Assembly: GCA_015039315.1 (NCBI GenBank)
Contig: WIDE01000143.1
Coordinates: 1-52,169 of the forward strand
Reading direction: 5' to 3'
DNA from: Clavulina sp. PMI_390
Taxonomy: Eukaryota; Basidiomycota; Agaricomycetes; Cantharellales; Hydnaceae
DNA: 52,169 nt
In this document: positions 44,721 to 52,169 of the stretch, in pieces
Position numbering within the stretch: position 1 is the stretch's first letter
How the letters are laid out: each line of letters opens with the position of its first letter
Translations under genes and position numbers: made by a program
Notes under the pieces: generated by a model
Seen by the model: the letters and a program-made list of their open reading frames with translations, nothing else
Database searches by the model: none
What the model was told of the DNA's origin: nothing

Positions 44721-47700
44721 ATGTCTGGGTCAACACTGGCAGAGGACCCTCAAGGAGAAGGCGCGTTTGGGGCATTGGCTTTATTCAGTATGCTCTCTCT
44801 CGACGGCTCATCCCCCACACTCGTCGAAGAACCGGACAGCGAGCTCGAGCCTAATCCTTTTGAGTTGATGGCATCCGATATGCTAGCTATCATTTCAGAC
44901 CTTCGCAACTCACTGCACTCAATCGAGTCCAAAGAATCTGCCGACAAAGGGGTTGAAAAGGGGAATTCCTATGATCCCGATTCAGAATCACTCCAGAATC
45001 TAGCATCAACTCCCGCTAGTCGCGTGAAGCGGTTCTGGCCATTCAAGGGTTCACTTCCTTTGGTGAAGTCAACAGCCACGTTACCTTCTTCGGACCCCGC
45101 ATCCGAGCAGCTTACCGAAGCGTGGAGATGGCTTCTAGATGCCTGTCTCGATACTGTCAATCGCGCTATCGCTGCCCAAGTAATCCTTGAGACTGCCGCA
45201 GACGTCAAGAACCACAAGCCGCCTTTGTTCTGGCTGCTATATGCAGGTCATAGGTAGCCTATGATACCATTATCCCTTCTATCATTATTGCTAAATGTGA
45301 TATTTGTATGTAGAGCTCTTCAGACGCTACAAGAGTTTGTCAGAAGCGATGGGTCGTCAACTCCTTCATTAGACAAGTGGAACCCTCACCCGCTTCTGCG
45401 CTGGTGTTCCGAGGCCAAGGCTCGTTCTTTCTCTATGATACAATCGAATATTATTTTGAATTTCCATATAGAAGTTGTTTGAGAAGCACGGGCTTGCGGA
45501 CGACCAGCCGCCTGCATCAAAGGAGTTGAGTGAACATTCGAAAGGGGCTGATAATGTGCGCCTCTGCTCGTAACTTGGCTCTGGTATGGCATAGACTGAC
45601 ATATCTTTAAGAGCACCAGCCCCCTCCTTCGACTCTTGCCCCCTGGGCTCGTTCAGCACCCAAGCCAAGGGGCGCCGTTCTGTGCTGCGAGCAACTTCAC
45701 GTCGTGGGCCGTCAATAATATCACCCCTCTAGAAGAGATGTCCATAGGGCGTCTCCAAGAACTCTACCTTTTTCGCGGCAAAAAGGCTCCTTTCCATCAC
45801 GAATTCCTCGTTGCTGGGTTCGGCGATGATGGCCGGGAGATTGAAAGCTGGATGCGTATAGAGCGTAGCGCACGGACTCAGGGCGGGAGCTCTGGCCTAC
45901 CCGCTGGGGTGGAGTCATATGGGCCCCTGCTTGGTGGAGTTGGAGCTCGAGAGACGATTTCATTCTCGACCTCCAAGGCCACATTGTCTACAAATGCCAA
46001 CGAGCTGGCTAAGGTCATCCTCCCCGCTCCAACCACCCTTCCAATCTTTATTATTGCAGTTGGCCGTCAAATTCAGTCAACGACCAACTCTAACGAGAAA
46101 TACCAGCTATTTACGACGAATTGTCGTTGGTACTCCCGACGAAACTTCCTCAACATCCTTCAGTGGTGCGACATCGCCAAAATCCCGGCCACTGCCCTCT
46201 GGAAAGGCACAGAGACCTCTCTAGAGCGTATTCAAGCCAAGCTCGAGAAAGAACGTTTTGGGGGATCGAAGCTAGTGGACTTGCGGGCCAAAGGCCTCGA
46301 CTACCGCAATCTGATCCATTTGGCTTCTTCGCAATCTGGTGGGGATTCCAAGCGACTTTCTCGGGCGGTGCTCGATCCAATTCTCGAATCATTGATGACT
46401 ACGACACTGGACCCTGAAGAGCGATCGGTCCTTATCGCTGACTTGCTCACCAAACGATCTCACGTTGTTGCTTCAGAGGACCTCCCTCAAGCTCTCGAGG
46501 ATGCTGAGCGCGCCATAAAGCTTATGCGCGATCTCCCCAAGAACGCGTTTCGTCGAGATGAACAGCTCGTCTGGTCCCTCGGCGCATTGGCTCACGCTTT
46601 ACTATTGGACGGCCGTTATGAGGAGGCGATTCCCCTCCTCCGCGAGTCTTTGGAACTTGATGATCCCCGCTCACATACCTTTGCCATGAGGCTCGCCGAA
46701 CTGGGCGTAAACCATCGATTCCTGGGCAACATGGAGGAAGCGATCAAAGCCCTCAGGCAATCTGCCCACCTCCTAGGTCGTATGGAGGGCAGCGACTGGA
46801 CGGATACGCGCTTGCAACGAGCCAATATTCTCATCATCCTGGCCCAAACATTCGAAGGTCTTGACCGTGATAAGGAGGCACTCCCAATCCGTCAGGAAAT
46901 TGTGTCCATGCGCCGTGATCTTCCGGGAAAAGACGACGATGGTGACGATCTCCTCACCCTCGCCCTCATTAATCTGGCCAAATGCGCCATCCCTGCAGAA
47001 CATTATGAGGCCGCACAACAAGCTTCGAAGGAAGCAATCCGCCGATGTAGAGCCGATACCAAGAATGACCATATGCTATTTATGGCCCTGCTGCTTAGCT
47101 CACACGCTTCGTATGCCCTCGACGACATGAAAACTGCCATACAAAACATCACAGCGGCGATGGATCTACGATCTGCTGCCGACGATAGCGATGAAGATAC
47201 CGCGACCAGAAGCCGCGGCAGTTTGTTGATGACCAGGTCAAAATACTTCTTGCAAATTGGGGATGCACACCACGCATTAGCGGATATCGAAGCGGCCATT
47301 ACGTTATCCGAAGCGGCCCATGACCATAATCCCGCCGACTCTCGTATCGCTAACAAACTGTGGGAGATGCAGTTCGCTGCTGGCAATCTACTCAAGAGAC
47401 TAGACCGCGCGGACGATGCGCTGGATGCGTACCGCAATGCCGTCAACGTTCGCCGGCCAGCAGTGGAAGCTGACCCAGAGGGCCCTGAACAACTCGTTCT
47501 CGAGCTGGTCCTCTCCTTGGAAGGGTGTGCAACGATGTTGAAAGAGCTTGATCGCCCCAATTCTGCAAAATTCTTCGCCGAGGAAACTATCTATTACCTA
47601 CGTCTGCGGAATCGGTCCTCAGTATCCTCCACTAATACCAGTGAGGCTCTCCGCATGACTCTACTTCGCCACACCCAGTATTTATCGGAACTAGGAGATG

Positions 47701-48656
47701 AAGAGGAAGCACTCGCTCTCGCAACTGAAGCTGCAGAGATCAGCGAGCGACTCGAGGCTGATCAACTGCAAGTATCGGCACTCATGCATAAGATGCTTCA
47801 AGAAGTCAAGAATGGCTACCCTGAGCGCGCCATCGTCACTGCGGAGGCGTGCTTTGAGCTGTGCGAGACCCGTCTATCTGATCGACGAGATCTGCGCAGT
47901 CTCGCTCTCACCACATATGCGCGTGCTCTTGACGAGGTTGGGAAACACGCGGAAGCAGCAGTAAAACAGGAAGAATCCATCTCAATCTTGCGCGAAGTGG
48001 CTGATTTCACCACGCTTGATGCCAAGACTCAACTTGCTCAGCGCCTGGGCAAGATTGCCGAATACTATCAAGACGCAGGAATCTTTGACAAAGCCCTTGT
48101 CTCTATCAACGAAGCTGTGGGGCGTTATCGGACCCTGTATGAGGAGGGTGAGGCCGCCGGGATGGAATACACGCGGAGCATTGCTCGCAAAGCTAGCATT
48201 CTCTTCTCACTAAACAGACGCAAAGAGGCTAAAATTGCGTTGGATGAAGAATTCGAGATGCTCAAAATTGTCCTCGTGAGCAAGTCTGTGGATGAAATCC
48301 TCGAACAGGCAGATGCTCGCCACAGCGATGCAATGATTCACACGATGAACGGGAAACCAGCTGATGCTCTCGATTGTGCACGGCAGCATGTCCTCTTAAC
48401 TCGTCTAGCTTGGTCATTCGAGCCAAGGTACTCCAAGGCTGATGATGGCAAGGATGAGGAGGAAGAAAAACCTAAGAGTGTGCTCGAGACTGCTCTTTTT
48501 GGACTGGGTATGATCGCCACCATGAATGGTTACCGCATGGATGCTGCGGAGGCCATGTTGGAAGCGTTTCAGCTGTCCCAGGGTCTTAACCTGGACCTTG
48601 ACGGGGACATAATGCAAAAACTGATTGCCGATACGACAGAGACCGAGCTGGCTTGA
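44721..48656 (+). CDS. Large TPR-repeat protein
   Basis: The main exon (about 45612-48656) encodes some 1,000 residues of helical repeats of TPR type. Pairs of helices with the A-x-x-x-G/A-x-x-x-x-A-L spacing recur, for example DGRYEEAIPLLRESLEL, NMEEAIKALRQS, RADDALDAYRNAV and GKHAEAAVKQEESI. I count roughly ten to twelve repeats. The part before the repeats (KAPFHHEFLVAGF, WMRIERS) resembles N-terminal modules common in agaricomycete repeat proteins. A first exon 44721-45253 (M-S-G-S-T-L) is likely, and one workable join is 44721-45253, 45314-45338, 45472-45555, 45612-48656 (1,228 residues). The two middle exons are uncertain. If they are wrong, translation could instead begin at the ATG at 45738. 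Likely a protein-protein scaffold; no catalytic motif is visible. Confidence 0.75.
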
Positions 48657-49422
48657 CCTGATTGTACGTCTTCGCACCACCTCCGTCTCTTGAGCTCAAC
48701 AATGTAACCTTACACCAGCTCTCCTTATCTTTATTCCGATTTGTAGAGAAACCCGAAGACCCATCTCTTTCTTTTGTTTTCGAGACAAAATCCCCTGCTT
48801 TCATCTTGACCAGTCGCATTATCTCGTGTTGTCACTTTCCTTTCCTTTCTTTTTCATCTATTTGAAATAGTGGCTGCTCTTCATACACGACTTGACACCC
48901 TAGCCATACAACCCATAAAAATAGTTCAGCCGTGCTGTACAGAATTTCTTCGCTTTATTCGAGAATATACCAACAGCGACTTCGCGAGCTAATATGTTCC
49001 GCCCCACGTGTTCCCTGTCTGGTTCTGATGAGCTCGATTTAAATGGTGTCCTTTCCCCCAGATTCGATCACCCTATGCCCTTCCGCGAAAGCCTCTTACG
49101 TTCATCATCAAGCTCAGTGGTCCCTAAATCGCTGAAAAAAAAAATTGCACAAGCGGCGCCAAATGGGATGGATAGGGTCCAGGTATCATAATAGTCCCCC
49201 GTTGATGACTATGCAAAACACTTTTGCCATGCGGGATATATGGTCTCAAAAGAAAATGAAAAATTAGATAGATTTGGAGTGTACGTATTTAATGGACAGA
49301 TACAAGTAGGCGTCGTAGTTTTATTGTACAGTAGAAATGACGAGTGTGGGTGTTCAAGATGTGAATCGTGAGGTCAGACAGAAGAAGGGATCCCTTCACT
49401 GCTGAGATACCATGAGCTAGAA
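48657..49422. other. Intergenic, convergent (TPR gene/C2H2-like gene)
   Basis: 766 bases between two 3' ends. AT-rich 3'-UTR-like sequence with short T and A runs. No gene seen. Confidence 0.5.
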
Positions 49423-50816
49423 TTAATATTTCCTATTCACAGGCGCTGATTTCCTCGACGAACGACGAAGGAAAGGGCGATCATCAAGGGATTTGGCGTT
49501 ATGGACATCATCCTGATTGGAATGGTCGAAGGAAGACGGACAATACCCTACTCGGGATCTAGGTTTTCTTGGACGTTTGTGGGCTTGGGACAGATTGCAA
49601 GCCCTTGGAGTGTGACGGTCCGCCCGAGGGAATAATTTCTTACAGTCTACGCAGTGAAATAATTCGATGATGCGCGAATACACTCCACGGATACTGATAA
49701 GTAGCTGATCGATAGCTGGATCAGACAGGATCTGTGCCGTCGTGAGCGCGTTGAGTTTGGATTCCAGTCGATCACAAGCAACCCTTTCAACCAGTTCGAG
49801 ATGGAGATAGTTCTCTGTGGCTGCGAACTGCGCTCCAATGGGTACCATAAACTTAGTCGATATCCCAATGGCTACAGCAACCAGTTGCTGCGTTTTTGAC
49901 ACATATTCATTCTTCGAAATCCTGAGAGCTATGTCCCAGAAGTGGTTCTTGTGGCTGGGTGAGCGATAGAGGTGGCGTCTGCTTGCATCATCATTGGCGA
50001 GCACAACATCACAGACGGGGCACTGGCGACCGTTACGCCTAAGCCTAAGCTTGCGTACGATGCCCCCAATGTCCATTTCAGGTGAATCCGTGGAAGACGC
50101 TGTGGGTGTTGGCTCCTCGCTACTAGAGGGGGTCTGGCCAACCTTTAGTAGACGAGCGGGGCGCACGTCCTGGGGAGACACTTTTACGCGTTTAGGGTGT
50201 GGTGGCTCTGGCAAAAGAGGCTCTTCGAGTTCTGCGAGCCTCCGGACGAGGAGGCCAGAGGCGCCTGACGGCGGGAGGGCTCGTGTGGTTCGGGGCTGTG
50301 GAGAGCTGGAGGGTGGCGATAGGGCCGAGGAACTGGTGGAAGAGGATGGAGAATACACCGGGTACAGGGGGGGCGAGGGAATCTCGAAGTTTGAGGACAG
50401 AATGAAAGCCTGTCCTGGAGAGGGCGACGGGAGGTGGCTCAAGAAAGGCATTGATTGACCCCTCAACGTTTGGGGGTAGGCGAGACGACCCCCGGCGCTG
50501 CCAAATGCCGAAAAAACAGGGGCAAAAGTCCCATCCAAGGGCAAAGCGGGCGCCGGGCTATGGGTGAGCAAGCTGGGGTCGATGACTATCAGGGGAGGGA
50601 GAGGGAGATGGCGTCGTGTCAGGAGGATGTTGGGGCGCAGGGGGGCCAGCACGTACCGTTGAACCCCGCGTCAAAATCTCCAAATTGTTGAGGAAAATCA
50701 AGGCCACTGGGAATAGAGGCGCTGGATAAGTAAGAGAGAGCTTGAGAGGGGGCATCTCACGTACAATGGTATGGTGCTGTTGGCGCGAAGCCTTGGGGGT
50801 CGTGTTGGATTAGCAT
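49423..50816 (-). CDS. Pro/Ser-rich protein with C2H2-like zinc-binding pairs
   Basis: Exons in reading order: 50761-50816, 50657-50721 and 49423-50585, giving 427 residues from the ATG at 50816. The N-terminal half is rich in Pro and Ser (likely disordered) with a basic patch P-H-P-K-R-V-K-V (candidate nuclear signal). Around residues 230-255, C-P-V-C is followed by R-R-H-L and H-K-N-H, a zinc-finger-like arrangement with loose spacing. A second pair, C-V-D-C, then R-H and C, lies near residue 365. The C-terminus is basic (K-R-P-R-K-P-R-S-R). By family habit this may be a nuclear DNA- or RNA-binding protein, but spacing is atypical and the function is open. A stop-free stretch upstream to about 51104 might belong to a longer 5' end; no ATG in that frame supports it. 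Confidence 0.7.
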
Positions 50817-52169
50817 CAAAACTCCCCACTGTGCAAGGTCGGTCAAACTTACAGATTGATGTGTTCGGACATCTTGAAAGGGAATAGAGAGCTCGTATAC
50901 GGGGCGGAAGGGGGAGGCGAGGGGGTCGGATGGAGTGGAATTGGTGGAAGTTGAGAGTAACGGGGTTTTGAAGGATCCATCAGTAGCTGTGCCATCACAG
51001 AGCCGATAAAGACGGTGGATTGTAAAAGCTGCTTTAGAATTCTCCAGGGAGGGGACCAAAAAAGGACTATATTTTGGCACAGAAACGTCGAATGAAGGTC
51101 CCAATTATGGAAGTACAAAGAGCCATCGTCTCCCCTTCTATTCCCACCTGCCCAAACCACTCAACACGAGGCGAAAAGGAGAAAAACATTCTTTCGGACA
51201 ACAAGAGAACCGGCATATGAAAACATAACGTCAAATTTGGTCCATATTCGGGAAAGGTCCTCTTTGTACTAGACCGTCCGCGTGGCTCAAAGCTGGCGAG
51301 TCATCGGCGGTGGAGCGATTACTTAGGGATAAATTGGCGCCGGTAGTAATAGCACGTTGATCCCTGAGCTGGCCTCATCAGGAAGGTCCAGAACACTTAC
51401 CATGGTCTCTTTCATCTAGCCAACAGGCTACCGTATGCGGGACAATCGACACGTTTCAGAGAAGCCCAGAGATAAAATCATTCCAAAAACGTTCGATTCC
51501 TCGGAATAACCCAGAGGTGTAGGGCTTACGGGTGGTGAGGGACCAAACTGTTTAGGAAGACTATATTGACACTCAGATAGTGCTGGTAGCCCTCAAAATA
51601 CTTGTGAAAGTGGGTTTTAAAGGACAAAACGACCATCTTTCACCTTAGGCCTCACAAATATAACCCGTTATGGCAGTGAATAACACCAAAATGACCTTTA
51701 TTCGTTCAGTGCGTGCATAGCGGCATCATTGGGTCCGAGTGGCGAATAACATGGTAAAATATCTATCCTATCGGCATGAGGGCAGTGATAAGATGAAGTG
51801 TTTTTATGAGGCTTACTTTGTGGTGCGGTGCCCATCGATTGCATGCTCAATGTTATGAGGCTCAGGGCTTGGTTTTGGCGACTCGAACTACCATCACGAC
51901 CAACTCATGGGACGAGCACCCCAGAACGCGTGAAATATCCAAGAATATCCTTTGTTAGGCTAGGATTAGGCTTGATGACCCCGCGAACCGGTGAATCGAG
52001 GTTATGCATCGCGCGTGATGCGCCCATCCGAAATCGGCGTCGTCCTGGAGCTAGAGCACAACTCTGTCGCTTCGAGCCGAATTTCCGCCGTGCAATGAGG
52101 CAGTGGAAAAGAGTAAGTATGTATGCATTGTGCAGGAATCATCATCGGGTTTGACAGCAGAGGCCATAG
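50817..52169. other. Right end of window, no convincing gene
   Basis: 1.35 kb. The first 300 bases are probably the promoter and 5' UTR of the C2H2-like gene. An open frame at 51828-52154 (+) has no motif, repeat or splice evidence and I do not call it. It might be part of a gene that continues beyond the window. Confidence 0.4.

Noticed and set aside
51828..52154. 108-codon open frame at the right end
   Set aside because: No motif, splice support or codon pattern; not distinguishable from chance.
1..52169. CRISPR arrays, insertion sequences, prophage or bacterial operons
   Set aside because: No spaced direct repeats, no transposase or terminal inverted repeats, and spliceosomal introns throughout show nuclear fungal DNA.

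Overview
The window looks like nuclear DNA of a filamentous fungus, most probably a basidiomycete of class Agaricomycetes. Its genes are split by many short (about 50-130 base) GT-AG introns. They encode fungal Zn(2)Cys(6) regulators, F-box proteins with long repeat-like tails, a large TPR protein, a sugar/H+ symporter-type transporter and an FGGY kinase. No rRNA, tRNA, CRISPR array or intact transposon was found. A placement near Rhizoctonia/Ceratobasidium is only a guess from the style of the gene families.

Region 1 (about 0.1-28 kb) is the striking part: a head-to-tail array of eleven paralogous Zn2Cys6 transcription-factor genes, called TF1-TF11 here. TF1, TF2 and the broken TF3 lie on the + strand; TF4-TF11 lie on the - strand, so the two blocks converge at about 5.7-6.1 kb. 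I rebuilt ten complete genes by hand. Each has seven exons, with introns in the same order of phases (0,2,0,1,0,1), near-identical exon lengths and an open frame of 542-586 codons. Each protein has an N-terminal zinc cluster split by intron 1, a short predicted coiled coil, and a fungal-specific transcription-factor (middle homology) domain. TF3 is a 5'-truncated pseudogene, and a roughly 90-base scrap of another copy lies between TF5 and TF6. TF5 and TF6 are a recent duplication that includes the promoter.

Region 2 (28.6-36.6 kb) is a small sugar-metabolism neighbourhood: an MFS sugar transporter (-, 20 exons, several of them microexons), a divergent APH-like small-molecule kinase (+), and a convergent FGGY carbohydrate kinase of the D-ribulokinase type (-, 12 exons). 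Whether the regulators next door control it is not shown by the sequence.

Region 3 (37-43.8 kb) holds four F-box genes on the + strand. Three belong to one paralogous family (the fourth gene is frameshifted and carries a stop), and one is of a different type. Region 4 (44.7-52.2 kb) holds a TPR-repeat protein of about 1,200 residues (+), a proline/serine-rich nuclear-looking protein with two Cys/His pairs (-), and about 1.3 kb at the right end in which I see no convincing gene.

All exon boundaries were read by eye from splice signals, reading frame and comparison among paralogues. For the ten complete TF genes, the transporter, both kinases and the C2H2-like protein, the summed exon lengths divide by three, which supports the models. 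No database search was possible.
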